A stretch of DNA of 37,555 bases from Alteromonas halophila (GTDB taxonomy: Bacteria > Pseudomonadota > Gammaproteobacteria > Enterobacterales > Alteromonadaceae). The stretch covers positions 125,993 through 163,547 of the forward strand of contig NZ_BMXP01000008.1 of NCBI RefSeq assembly GCF_014651815.1. The letters run 5' to 3'. The notes under the pieces are model-generated. The model ran no database searches and was not told the DNA's origin. It saw only the letters and a list, made by a program, of their open reading frames with translations. Both the position numbers and the translations under genes were made by a program. This document shows, piece after piece, positions 1 to 8,555 of the stretch; the stretch's first letter is position 1, and every line of letters begins with the position of its first letter.

Positions 1-348
<348 letters not shown>

Positions 349-391
349 TTAAGGTTTATGAAATCTTTACAAACATGAGCTGGGGAGAAAA

Positions 392-467
392 TGGTGCTGA
401 TAGGCAGATTTGAACTGCCGACCTCACCCTTACCAAGGGTGCGCTCTACCAACTGAGCTATATCAGC
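392..467 (-). tRNA. thrT: tRNA-Thr (anticodon GGT)
   Basis: A 76-nt cloverleaf with acceptor arms GCTGATA/TATCAGC, anticodon loop CTTGGTA between CACCC and GGGTG arms, T-loop TTCAAAT and encoded CCA. It nearly matches E. coli thrT. It lies about 70 bases before tuf and is the last tRNA of the operon. Confidence 0.97.
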
Positions 468-472
468 ACGAA

Positions 473-547
<75 letters not shown>

Positions 548-578
548 AATCCTAATTCTCTGGCCACCTCATAGAAAG

Positions 579-663
579 TGGTGGAGGGGGCAGGATTCGA
601 ACCTGCGAAGGCTGAGCCGGCAGATTTACAGTCTGCTCCCGTTGACCGCTTGGGTACCCCTCC
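579..663 (-). tRNA. tyrU: tRNA-Tyr (anticodon GTA)
   Basis: An 85-nt class II tRNA with a long variable arm, acceptor arms GGAGGGG and CCCCTCC, anticodon loop containing GTA (CTGTAAA), T-loop TTCGAAT and encoded CCA. It is the second tRNA of the operon. Confidence 0.97.
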
Positions 664-672
664 TGAGATTGA

Positions 673-748
<76 letters not shown>

Positions 749-768
749 ACTGCATCAAGTGGGTGCGC

Positions 769-797
769 ATTCTAGAGTAATGACTTACTCCGTGCAA
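769..797 (-). promoter_or_regulatory. Sigma70 promoter of the tRNA-tuf operon
   Basis: On the minus strand a -35 element TTGCAC (792-797) and a -10 element TAGAAT (769-774) are separated by 17 bases. The bases after the -10 (GCGCACCC) form the GC-rich discriminator typical of stringently controlled stable-RNA promoters. The predicted transcript starts about 12-15 bases before tRNA-Thr(TGT). An AT-rich tract at 798-845 could act as an UP element. Confidence 0.8.
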
Positions 798-862
798 TAG
801 TCTTTTTCGAAAAATTTTCATTTTTCTGTTTAAGTGCTTAAATAATTACCACCTAAACAATG

Positions 863-1600
863 TTACGCAAAAAGCTCGCTTTTTGCGTAGCGGGCAAGAC
901 CTTGCACCACCAAATTCGCGGGGCGCATGCTATCACTCAGCTCAGCAATTGCAAACAGTTTTTTATCACCTCCGCTTAAAATAACATCAAACGGCGTTTG
1001 TTTGCGTGATAAGTAGTCAACGGCGCTGAAATAAACACCAATCACAGCTGCATGACACCCCTGGGCAACGCAGGCTTCTGTTGTCTGCCCAACATCAAGC
1101 GTAACAGGCGCTGCGTCATCTGCCGTCACCCTTTTGGTCGCGCCGACAAGTGCAGATTTCATGGTTTGGAAGCCAGGAACAATCCAACCGCCTAAATGTT
1201 GACCTTTACTGACAAAGTCCACCGTGGTGGCAGTACCGGTATCAATCACGCAAAAAGTATCGCAGGCAATTTCTGCGGCACCTATCATTGCCAGCCAGCG
1301 ATCAACGCCCATTTTGCTGACATCTTCATAACTATTGGTAATACCGAATGCCGTTTTTTCTGTCACCACTTCGCGGCATGTCACTCCTTGCTTTTGGCAC
1401 CAGTCTGCCAGCCGGTCACTCACTGCCTGCTCTCGCACGCTGGCAAAATAAAGGGTGTCGATGTCGCGAAAAACGCTGGCGTTCATTAAATCGTCAGTAT
1501 CAACAAAATACTCAGGCTCTCCGCCAAAGGCATCAAGTCTTATTGCCTTAACCCTGGTGTTACCAATATCTACCAGCAATACCGATGCTTCAGTGACCAC
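863..1600 (-). CDS. coaX: Type III pantothenate kinase
   Basis: Phosphorylates pantothenate, the first step of coenzyme A synthesis, in the cytoplasm. The 245-residue protein has the type III (ASKHA-fold) signatures: the phosphate loop DIGNT at residues 11-15, MGVDRW near residue 100, DTGTATT near 120 and LGGWIVPG soon after. The length is normal for CoaX. It overlaps the end of birA by 11 bases and so is translationally coupled to it. In E. coli the same position is held by the unrelated type I kinase coaA, making this a non-homologous replacement in a conserved slot. About 90 bases separate its stop from the tRNA promoter. Confidence 0.95.
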   Translation of the reverse strand: MVTEASVLLVDIGNTRVKAIRLDAFGGEPEYFVDTDDLMNASVFRDIDTLYFASVREQAVSDRLADWCQKQGVTCREVVTEKTAFGITNSYEDVSKMGVDRWLAMIGAAEIACDTFCVIDTGTATTVDFVSKGQHLGGWIVPGFQTMKSALVGATKRVTADDAAPVTLDVGQTTEACVAQGCHAAVIGVYFSAVDYLSRKQTPFDVILSGGDKKLFAIAELSDSMRPANLVVQGLARYAKSELFA

Positions 1601-2576
1601 GTAAACTCACCTCGCCCCCATGAAAACGGCTGATGCCATCTTCTGTTTCCACCAGCAGCGCACCACTGGCATCGACACCACGATCGATCCCAACAAAACG
1701 CTTTTCGCCCATTTGCAGCACTATGCGCTTGTCAGCAAATAAGTCGGTGGCCTGCCAGTGCGCAGCAAACGGGCCGAAGCCTTGTTGTGCAAATTTGGGT
1801 AACATGCTCCACAGCGCCTCGATAATATGCGCGGCCACGTCATTTCTGTCGGGAACATGACCCAGATAACCGGCCAGATCGCTATAGGGCTGCCCGACAT
1901 CATACTGGCCATCGGGCATGGTGACATTCAGTCCAATGCCTATTACGCAGTGTGCTGTAGCCCCTATTTGCCCCTCTACTTCAATCAGTATTCCGGCCAG
2001 CTTGCGACCCTGAAGGTAAACATCGTTAGGCCACTTAAGCTGAGTATCATCGATGCCAACCTTGCGCAGCCCTTCGCAAACGGCGAGCCCAACCAGCAAT
2101 GACAACCCTGCCATGCTCTGGTAACCATCTGGAAATGACCAGTACATAGAGAATGTCAGGCTACCACCGACCGGCGCCAGCCAGCTGCGGCCGTGGCGTC
2201 CGCGTCCGGCGGTCTGAACTTCTGCCAGAACCGCATCACCATCGGCGAGATTATGAGGAGAGTTGCTAATGCGCTTTTTCAGCGCCGTATTGGTCGATGG
2301 CAGCACCGATTCTACATCGATCAGGGCCATACCGGCATCACGCAGCTGCTTTTTGATGGTATCGGCTTTCAGCAATGTAAACGGGCGCTCCAGGCGATAG
2401 CCTTTCCCTTTCACCTTAAACACATCCAGCCCCCAGTCTGACAGCTGCGAAATGTGGCCGGCGACCGCGGTTCGGGATAAGCCGACTTCCTGAGCAATGG
2501 CTTCGCCCGAGTGAAACTGGCCGTCAGATAGCAGTGCCAGAATATGTTGTCGAATGGCTTTCGATGCCTGTTTCAT
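1590..2576 (-). CDS. birA: Biotin-protein ligase / biotin operon repressor
   Basis: Activates biotin with ATP and transfers it to the biotin carboxyl carrier protein; the N-terminal winged helix lets it repress biotin genes. The 328-residue protein has the helix-turn-helix at about residues 8-60 (SGEAIAQEVGLSRTAVAGHI), the biotinyl-AMP loop GRGRHGR at 124-130, and KWPNDVY followed by RKLAGIL near 181-195. The C-terminal beta domain is present, so this is the full bifunctional form. Its start overlaps the murB stop (ATGA, 2573-2576) and its end overlaps coaX, indicating one murB-birA-coaX operon. Confidence 0.96.
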   Translation of the reverse strand: MKQASKAIRQHILALLSDGQFHSGEAIAQEVGLSRTAVAGHISQLSDWGLDVFKVKGKGYRLERPFTLLKADTIKKQLRDAGMALIDVESVLPSTNTALKKRISNSPHNLADGDAVLAEVQTAGRGRHGRSWLAPVGGSLTFSMYWSFPDGYQSMAGLSLLVGLAVCEGLRKVGIDDTQLKWPNDVYLQGRKLAGILIEVEGQIGATAHCVIGIGLNVTMPDGQYDVGQPYSDLAGYLGHVPDRNDVAAHIIEALWSMLPKFAQQGFGPFAAHWQATDLFADKRIVLQMGEKRFVGIDRGVDASGALLVETEDGISRFHGGEVSLRGH

Positions 2577-3565
2577 AGTGCGATTAATCCTTTCTCTCCC
2601 ACCAGCCGCACTTCCGGCTCAAGCGGTATAGCAAATGCAGAAGAAACGTCATTAATAATAGCCCGTGCCATGGCAACCACATTCTCTCCCGTGGCTGCGC
2701 CAGTATTGGTCAGTACCAGAGGCTGCGTGGGGTGACAGCGCACCCCGCCCAGCTCTTGCCCCTTGTACCCGCACTGGTCGATCAGCCAGGCAGCGGGCAC
2801 CTTTACCTGCCCGTTTCCGACATCATAGCCAGGAATATCAGGGCTGGTCTGGGCCAGCGCCTGAAAATGCGTTTGCGTGATCACCGGGTTTTTAAAGAAG
2901 CTGCCGGCATTGCCCAGTACCGAGGGTGTGGGTAATTTCTGGCGACGAATGCGAATAACTTCATCATAAATGGCGCTCGGTGTTGGTCTGGTCAGCTTTG
3001 CCAGCTCGCCGTAACTGGTTTCAGGCTCGCCATTGCGCGTCAGCGAAAACGTCACGTGGGTGATCAGACAGCGCCCCGCCAGCGCATGCTTAAACACACT
3101 GTCACGGTATCCAAACTGACACTCTTCATTGCTCAGGACCAGTGTGCGGCCGCTTTCGATTTCGAGCGCTTCAACGCGGTCAATAAACTGCATGACCTCG
3201 CAACCATATGCCCCAATATTCTGAATGGGTGCAGCGCCAACTGAGCCAGGAATAAGCGCCAGATTTTCCATACCATGCCAGCCATTCTCCACGCAGGTAC
3301 TCACCAGCTTATGCCAGTTTTCACCCGCGCCAACCCGCAAAGTATGCGCCTTGTGCGTTTCTGTATGGGTCATACCCGTAATATGATTAACCAGTACCTG
3401 TCCGTCAAAGTCACTCAGGAACACGGTATTACTGCCCTCCCCCAGCAAATAGTTAAGATCGCTGCGGGTATAGGCGTCAAGAAACGCGTCAGTCGAGTTA
3501 AACGGTGTCAGTGTGCTGCAGGATGCGTCCAACGCAAAGGTATGGTAAGACTTCAGAGAGGGCAT
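2573..3565 (-). CDS. murB: UDP-N-acetylenolpyruvoylglucosamine reductase
   Basis: The FAD- and NADPH-dependent enzyme that makes UDP-MurNAc for peptidoglycan. The 330-residue protein is a type I MurB: the FAD-binding part includes LLGEGSNTVF (about 40-49) and IPGSVGAAPIQNIGAYG (about 105-121); catalytic motifs are YRDS (153-156), NAGSFFKNP (219-227, with the proton-donor Ser) and the C-terminal Glu in PEVRLVG. It is the first gene of the murB-birA-coaX operon. It diverges from the glycosyltransferase at 3782 across a 216-bp gap in which I could not place a convincing promoter for either gene. Confidence 0.96.
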   Translation of the reverse strand: MPSLKSYHTFALDASCSTLTPFNSTDAFLDAYTRSDLNYLLGEGSNTVFLSDFDGQVLVNHITGMTHTETHKAHTLRVGAGENWHKLVSTCVENGWHGMENLALIPGSVGAAPIQNIGAYGCEVMQFIDRVEALEIESGRTLVLSNEECQFGYRDSVFKHALAGRCLITHVTFSLTRNGEPETSYGELAKLTRPTPSAIYDEVIRIRRQKLPTPSVLGNAGSFFKNPVITQTHFQALAQTSPDIPGYDVGNGQVKVPAAWLIDQCGYKGQELGGVRCHPTQPLVLTNTGAATGENVVAMARAIINDVSSAFAIPLEPEVRLVGEKGLIAL

Positions 3566-3781
3566 GTTTCGCCGGAATCAACAAAATTAATAGCGCTAAT
3601 GGTAGGGGAATGCACCGGTAAATAAAAGGTCTTACGTAACACACATCTGTCATGTTAGCGCCGCACCTGCAGACGTACCACACCCTTGCCCGGCTTTCTG
3701 ATACACTGCACGGAAAGACGCGAATAGAGATGTTCAACTTAACGCCTCTTGTACATCACTTTGGAATAAACGAAAGCCGCT

Positions 3782-5329
3782 ATGCTCCGACGTCACCTTA
3801 AACGCTACAAACCGTTGTTAAGCTGGTACCGTAAACGGGTATTTGGAAAGCCCTGGGAAGAACTTAACCGGCGTCCTTCTGCGTGGCAAAAAGCTGTATC
3901 GACACCGGCTTCTACTTATCAAAACAGTATCGCGCTCAATGCCAGTGTTGTCATTCTGGCCTCTCAGGATGCGTCCTCACTGCGCATGAGTACTGACTCG
4001 GCCAGAGCTGCCGGCTTTAATGTGTATGTAGTGACTGACAGTATGCCGCCCGGTGACGCAGATGCGCACTACACAACATTATCAGAGCTTGCGAGCCATC
4101 CGCCGGCGGCTGACTGGCTTTGTTTTATCAATGCAGGTGATCAGGTGCTTCATAACGCCGCAGCAGTCGTTCACCGTGCTGCCAACACACATGTCCAGGC
4201 CCGCTGCCTGGCCTGTGATTATTTTGCAGGCGCTGAGCATCAGCCGGTGTTCCTGCCACCCTGGCTGCGCTACTCCTGTACGCCAGAAGCTGCGTTTAGC
4301 CGCGCCTGCTGGTTTGATCGCGAGCTACTGACAGCGTTATGCACTACAACACCAGTCAATAACGCAGCCGCGGTCCCCGCTATGCTTTTGCCAGCACTGT
4401 CAGCGCAACAAATTGTAACTACCAGCGAGCTGGCCTTTGCCTTTCCTGAGCCGGCGACCATTGAAGAGCCCCCAATCCGGTTTGCGGGTTCAGACACAAC
4501 AGACGCTCCCACAGTCACCGTTATAATTCCCACACGGGATAACCCTGAATTGCTGTCGGCCTGTATCGACTCACTGCGCTCGCAAGTCGACTACACCAAC
4601 TACGACATTGTAATAGTTGATAATCAGTCGCAGCAGCCAGACACATTGCAGCTGTTAAGCCGTCTCGGCGAACACCCAAAAATAACGGTGGCGCGCTATG
4701 ACGCGCCATTTAATTATGCGGCCATCAATAACTGGGCAGTTGCGCAGACAAACAGCGAGTTTGTGGTTTTTCTGAATGACGATGTGGAAATACAATCGTG
4801 CCACTGGCTCTCCACCATGCTGCACTATGCTAAGCGCGATGAGGTAGGAGCGGTAGGCTGCAAGCTGCTGTATGGCGACCGGACCGTGCAGCATGCGGGG
4901 GTAGCCATCGGCACGCTGGGCGGCGCGGCGCACAAATACAAATACCTGCCGGAAACGGCATCAGGCTATTTTTATGAACTGCAGACCGACCATGCAGTCA
5001 GCGCGGTAACGGCGGCCTGTCTGCTAATGCGGCGCGACTTATTTGACACGCTTGGCGGGTTTGATGAAACCAGCCTGACGGTAGCGTTTAACGATATTGA
5101 CTTGTGTCTGAAAGCCGCCGAGGCCGGAAAAGTGAATGTGGTATGTAACCGTGTTGTTCATCTGCATCATGAAAGCAAATCGCGGGGAGAAGATCTGAGT
5201 CCGGAAAAAGCGGCGCGGTTTTCCAGTGAAAAAGCCTATATGGAAAAACGCTGGCAGCTTAGTACCACCAGCGATCCGTTTATTCACGATGGCATACAGC
5301 GCCGGCTTAACCGGCGCTATGAACGATAA
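3782..5329 (+). CDS. GT2 family glycosyltransferase with a vestigial N-terminal half
   Basis: Probably transfers a sugar from a nucleotide donor onto a surface glycan on the cytoplasmic side of the membrane. The catalytic GT-A domain spans about residues 243-490: VTVIIPTRDN, VIVDNQS (277-283), PFNYAAINN, the metal-binding NDDVE (332-336), the acceptor-site region AVTAACLLMRR and NDIDLCLK. This is the rhamnosyltransferase-like GT2 branch. Residues 50-195 resemble the second half of another GT2 domain without its nucleotide-binding part, as in tandem GT2 proteins. The basic N-terminus (MLRRHLKRYKPLLSWYRKR) suggests membrane association. It ends 9 bases before the convergent gspD stop. The GT2 at 31683-33533 has the same layout. 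The acceptor is unknown. Confidence 0.85.
   Translation: MLRRHLKRYKPLLSWYRKRVFGKPWEELNRRPSAWQKAVSTPASTYQNSIALNASVVILASQDASSLRMSTDSARAAGFNVYVVTDSMPPGDADAHYTTLSELASHPPAADWLCFINAGDQVLHNAAAVVHRAANTHVQARCLACDYFAGAEHQPVFLPPWLRYSCTPEAAFSRACWFDRELLTALCTTTPVNNAAAVPAMLLPALSAQQIVTTSELAFAFPEPATIEEPPIRFAGSDTTDAPTVTVIIPTRDNPELLSACIDSLRSQVDYTNYDIVIVDNQSQQPDTLQLLSRLGEHPKITVARYDAPFNYAAINNWAVAQTNSEFVVFLNDDVEIQSCHWLSTMLHYAKRDEVGAVGCKLLYGDRTVQHAGVAIGTLGGAAHKYKYLPETASGYFYELQTDHAVSAVTAACLLMRRDLFDTLGGFDETSLTVAFNDIDLCLKAAEAGKVNVVCNRVVHLHHESKSRGEDLSPEKAARFSSEKAYMEKRWQLSTTSDPFIHDGIQRRLNRRYER
5298..5318. repeat. Perfect 8-bp inverted repeat at the end of the GT2 gene
   Basis: AGCGCCGG and CCGGCGCT flank the loop CTTAA within the last codons of the GT2 gene, between convergent genes. 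No T-run follows on either strand, so a standard intrinsic terminator is not supported, but the hairpin could slow polymerase or protect the 3' end. Confidence 0.4.
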
Positions 5330-5338
5330 GGCTAATCG

Positions 5339-7474
5339 CTACTCCTCATCACTGTTCTCTTCCCCGTCAGTCCCCATTATGACCCGCATGCGCTTTTGTT
5401 GCAGTTCGTCTGATAGCGACTCTACTTCATCAGGGCCATTTAAAATGTAAGGAATAACCATCACTACCAGTTCGGTGCGAAGCTGTGCAGACGTATCGCC
5501 TCTAAACAGCTTGCCCACTAACGGTATGCCGGCTAGCCCTGGCACACCACGCTCACCTTCACTGTCAGAGGTACGGATGAGACCGCCAATTAACACACTA
5601 CCACCGTCGCGCAGTGTCAGTGTGGTTTCCAGCGTACGATTGCTAATGGTAGGAGAAGGTACGGTTGATACGTCCCGTTCCACAGCTTCACTTAGCTCCT
5701 GCCGTATTTCAATATCGACAAACCCGGTGGCATGCACTGTAGGTTTGATATCTAACAAAACACCGGTGTCGGTATACTGAATTTGCTGAATTACGTTTGA
5801 ATTGCCTTGTGTACTTTGCGTGTTAGAGGTAATAATCGGTACCCGGTCACCGACATCAATTGAAGCTTGCTGACCGCTTTTCACCATAATACGAGGCCGC
5901 GAACGTATAGTGGAACGGCTGTTGTTGTACAAAAAGTTTAGCTGCGCACGGGTGCTGTCGCCAGACGTAAGCTGCAGATTCAGCCCACTGCCATCATACC
6001 CGAGATTACCAATGGTACCGGCAGTCAGGTTATAGGTATCCACAGCGCTTTTCGCCAGCCACTCAATGGCACTTTGTTCTTCCTCGTCCAGACTCACCTC
6101 GGCCAGTATGACTTCTATCATCACCGACGGTGCAGGTTTATCCAGTCGCTTTATCATACTCAGCGCCTGCAGCCAGTCTTTACCGCTACCGCTATACAAA
6201 ATGGTATTAAGTTGCTCATCCACCGCATAACGCCCACGCGATGAGCCACCGGAAGAAGCCGCCTGCGGCTGCGACGCATTATTATTGTTACCGTCATTCG
6301 AAGAAGTGGGTCCAGCTGCACCATTTTGTGCGATACCTAACTGATTAAGCAGCGTTACAATATGTTTGGCCTGAGTACTTTGAACCTGATAGCTAAACAG
6401 GCCGTTCTCAACCGCTGTCTGACGTTGCTTTTCAAGTTTTTCGGCCCACTCAACAATATAGTCCAGCACCTCTTCAGACTTGGCAAATACAACTAACTGA
6501 CCTGTCGTCCCAAGTGGCAGCAGGCGAACTGGAGCGTTACCTGCTCCCTGTTTTACGATAAAACCCTCGGTATCCAGAATCTGCTGCAGGTTGTTAGCGA
6601 GCTCATCGGCGGTACTGATGGCAGGTTGCAGAATGGCGCTTTGCATACCGGCCATAGCAGGCCGGTCCAGCACTCGAATGGCTTCAATCGCTTCCCGCAC
6701 ACGCGGCAGCTTGCCTTTTAATATCAGCGCATTGCGAGCTATATCTTCTGACACTTCAAGCGTACTTTTTGGAAACATTTGAGTCAGTAGCCCGCGTACC
6801 TGCGGCGTATTGACGGACGCTAGCGGATAAATATGAAAGACCGGCCGGTTGCCACTTGGCACCTCTGGTAACGCGCGTCCCGATGCCAGAATTGGCGTAT
6901 CCTCGCCTGCAGCTTCACTGGAGTAGTCAAATACCAGCACCCCATCCTGTAAAAAGGTTGTCACGCCATACTGGTTTAACGTTTTAGTGGCGATGGCATA
7001 CAAATCTTTTTCACTTAACTTTGAATTCAGACGCATGGAAACCAGATCCGGTGCATTGCGGATGGAGGGCTGCATAACAAAATCAAGGCTAAGCTGATTA
7101 CCATATATTTCATTGATAAAAGCCGGTACCGGCATATTATCAAACGCCTGTCGTTTCACTTTCTTATTAGTAAGGCCAGGTAATACCGCATCCTCAGCTT
7201 TCTGCGAAGCCTGTTCTACTGACAACGTTGGAGGCCTGACTATCGTCATCTCATCTGGTCTTTCCTGTTCCTGACCATCCAGAAGCGTTTCGCCCTGCGC
7301 CTCATCAAGCGTTTTAGGATCACGCAAAGCCTTTTCAAAATTCTCAACATCATCTTCGGCCAGCTCATGGGCCGGGCCGCGCGTTAACGAGCACCCCACC
7401 AGCGAGGTCAGTAGCACACCGGCTATCACTGCCCGGCTAAAGTGTGGCAACCTGCGTTGTGAAAAATCCTGCAT
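5339..7474 (-). CDS. gspD: T2SS-like outer-membrane secretin GspD with a lipobox
   Basis: The multimeric outer-membrane channel of a type II secretion-like system. The 711-residue protein has a signal sequence ending in LVGC (Cys28, Ser at +2), a lipobox that would anchor it as an outer-membrane lipoprotein. N0-N3 ring domains follow, including a low-complexity Asn/Ser/Gly-rich loop near 390-415. The C-terminal secretin domain has PRIMVKSGQQASIDVGDRVP, VDIEIRQELSEAV and GGSVLIGGLI. The tail is acidic. Lipidated secretins such as Pseudomonas HxcQ can reach the outer membrane without a pilotin, which fits the absence of gspS here. It is the last gene of the gspL-M-C-D operon, 39 bases after gspC. 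Confidence 0.93.
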   Translation of the reverse strand: MQDFSQRRLPHFSRAVIAGVLLTSLVGCSLTRGPAHELAEDDVENFEKALRDPKTLDEAQGETLLDGQEQERPDEMTIVRPPTLSVEQASQKAEDAVLPGLTNKKVKRQAFDNMPVPAFINEIYGNQLSLDFVMQPSIRNAPDLVSMRLNSKLSEKDLYAIATKTLNQYGVTTFLQDGVLVFDYSSEAAGEDTPILASGRALPEVPSGNRPVFHIYPLASVNTPQVRGLLTQMFPKSTLEVSEDIARNALILKGKLPRVREAIEAIRVLDRPAMAGMQSAILQPAISTADELANNLQQILDTEGFIVKQGAGNAPVRLLPLGTTGQLVVFAKSEEVLDYIVEWAEKLEKQRQTAVENGLFSYQVQSTQAKHIVTLLNQLGIAQNGAAGPTSSNDGNNNNASQPQAASSGGSSRGRYAVDEQLNTILYSGSGKDWLQALSMIKRLDKPAPSVMIEVILAEVSLDEEEQSAIEWLAKSAVDTYNLTAGTIGNLGYDGSGLNLQLTSGDSTRAQLNFLYNNSRSTIRSRPRIMVKSGQQASIDVGDRVPIITSNTQSTQGNSNVIQQIQYTDTGVLLDIKPTVHATGFVDIEIRQELSEAVERDVSTVPSPTISNRTLETTLTLRDGGSVLIGGLIRTSDSEGERGVPGLAGIPLVGKLFRGDTSAQLRTELVVMVIPYILNGPDEVESLSDELQQKRMRVIMGTDGEENSDEE

Positions 7475-7513
7475 AATTTCTATAATCCTTGCACCGGCAC
7501 TTCCCCGGATACT

Positions 7514-7978
7514 TTATCTGAATAAATGTTGAACATGTTCTTTTTGGGTCTCGGTATTTTTCCAGGTCACCGAGTCAGCGTGCACACGGGCCAGTTGCCA
7601 GGGTTTCAGCCAGCTTTCTCCCAGCGCGATACGCTGTACTTCTTTAGTTTTGGGTAACGCCACCAGGGCTGCAGGGCTTTCCCCCTCTACCACGCCCATC
7701 AGTCTGGCATCTGAAATCAGCGTCGGTTTTGGTTTTTTCTTTTCTGCTTTTTTACCGTCATTGTTTTGTTTTTTCTTCGGTGGCGGTGGTGGTGTGTAGT
7801 AATCAGGCACCGACTCCATTACCTTTTTCCAGGAAATATCACTAAAGCGTGTACTGACCTGTGCACTTTCCTGTAGTTCCGTATTTTCTGCCTCGGCGTC
7901 GCTTTCAAGCACTGAAATATAGCCTGTAGCACCCGCTACAAGCACGGCGCCCAGTGCTGCGACAACAACTTTTTTCAT
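7514..7978 (-). CDS. Short GspC-like inner-membrane protein
   Basis: In a T2SS, GspC links the inner-membrane platform to the secretin. This 154-residue protein has the expected plan in miniature: one N-terminal membrane segment (about residues 3-23), a Pro/Lys-rich linker (PPPPPKKK, then KKAEKKKPKPT) and a small beta-rich domain (ISDARLMGVVEGESPAALVAL, then IALGESW) resembling the GspC homology region. No PDZ or coiled-coil domain follows, so it is about half the usual length. The assignment rests on position between gspM and gspD and on the domain plan; a PilP-like protein is the alternative. It starts 1 base after the gspM stop. Confidence 0.7.
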   Translation of the reverse strand: MKKVVVAALGAVLVAGATGYISVLESDAEAENTELQESAQVSTRFSDISWKKVMESVPDYYTPPPPPKKKQNNDGKKAEKKKPKPTLISDARLMGVVEGESPAALVALPKTKEVQRIALGESWLKPWQLARVHADSVTWKNTETQKEHVQHLFR

Positions 7979-7979
7979 A

Positions 7980-8555
7980 CTAGGGCGCTTCCGTTAAATA
8001 CAAATAGTCCACTACCAGCGTAATCACACTGGACGCTTTCGGACGGTACTGAAACGATGTTAAACGCTGAAACTGTTCACTGCCATCAAAGGCGTCCAGC
8101 AAGCCAATCAGTTGTTTTTCGTCTAGCTTACCCCGTACCTCAATACGAATTTGCCAGAAGTTCTCACTACCATACTGCATCGCTTCGGTATTAATCAGCG
8201 TAGCCCGTGGTCCATCTATGTACTGGGCCGTGAGTGCATCAATGCGCTTAAGCGCCTGAGCTTCGGCCACGCTGGCCGACCCGGCTGTCAGCGCCTTTTC
8301 TTTAAGCGCTCTGACCGCATCCGCTTTGTCGGTTACCACGCTTTCGTCAAGCGGCCTGGCCTGCGCGGTCAGCAGCTTTTCCACCATCTGCTTTTGCTGA
8401 GCCACTTCGTCCTGTCGCACCGTCACGCTGTCAGATATCGCTTTCGCCAGCGACAACAAGACAATGCAGGCAACCAGCAACAACAGCCACTGCAGACGTT
8501 TGTTCTCCTGCAACTCAGCAAACCAGCGCTGCTGTTTAATTGACTCAACGTTCAT
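7980..8555 (-). CDS. gspM: T2SS-like inner-membrane platform protein GspM
   Basis: GspM pairs with GspL in the inner-membrane platform. The 191-residue protein has a short cytoplasmic N-terminus, one membrane segment (about 22-42, LQWLLLLVACIVLLSLAKAI), a likely coiled coil rich in Gln, Glu and Lys (about 48-105) and a C-terminal ferredoxin-like domain (WQIRIEVRGKLDEKQLIGLL). This is the usual GspM plan and slightly longer than average. It overlaps gspL by 11 bases, so the two are probably made in fixed ratio. Sequence is poorly conserved in the family, so the call leans on topology and neighbours. Confidence 0.85.
   Translation of the reverse strand: MNVESIKQQRWFAELQENKRLQWLLLLVACIVLLSLAKAISDSVTVRQDEVAQQKQMVEKLLTAQARPLDESVVTDKADAVRALKEKALTAGSASVAEAQALKRIDALTAQYIDGPRATLINTEAMQYGSENFWQIRIEVRGKLDEKQLIGLLDAFDGSEQFQRLTSFQYRPKASSVITLVVDYLYLTEAP

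Noticed and set aside
3498..3737. A 79-codon minus-strand open frame upstream of and overlapping murB
   Set aside because: It overlaps the murB start in another frame, has no ribosome-binding site and an arbitrary Cys/Arg-rich composition; it is the murB upstream region.
5298..5318. Terminator between the convergent GT2 and gspD genes
   Set aside because: The stem is perfect but lies within coding sequence and has no T-run on either strand.
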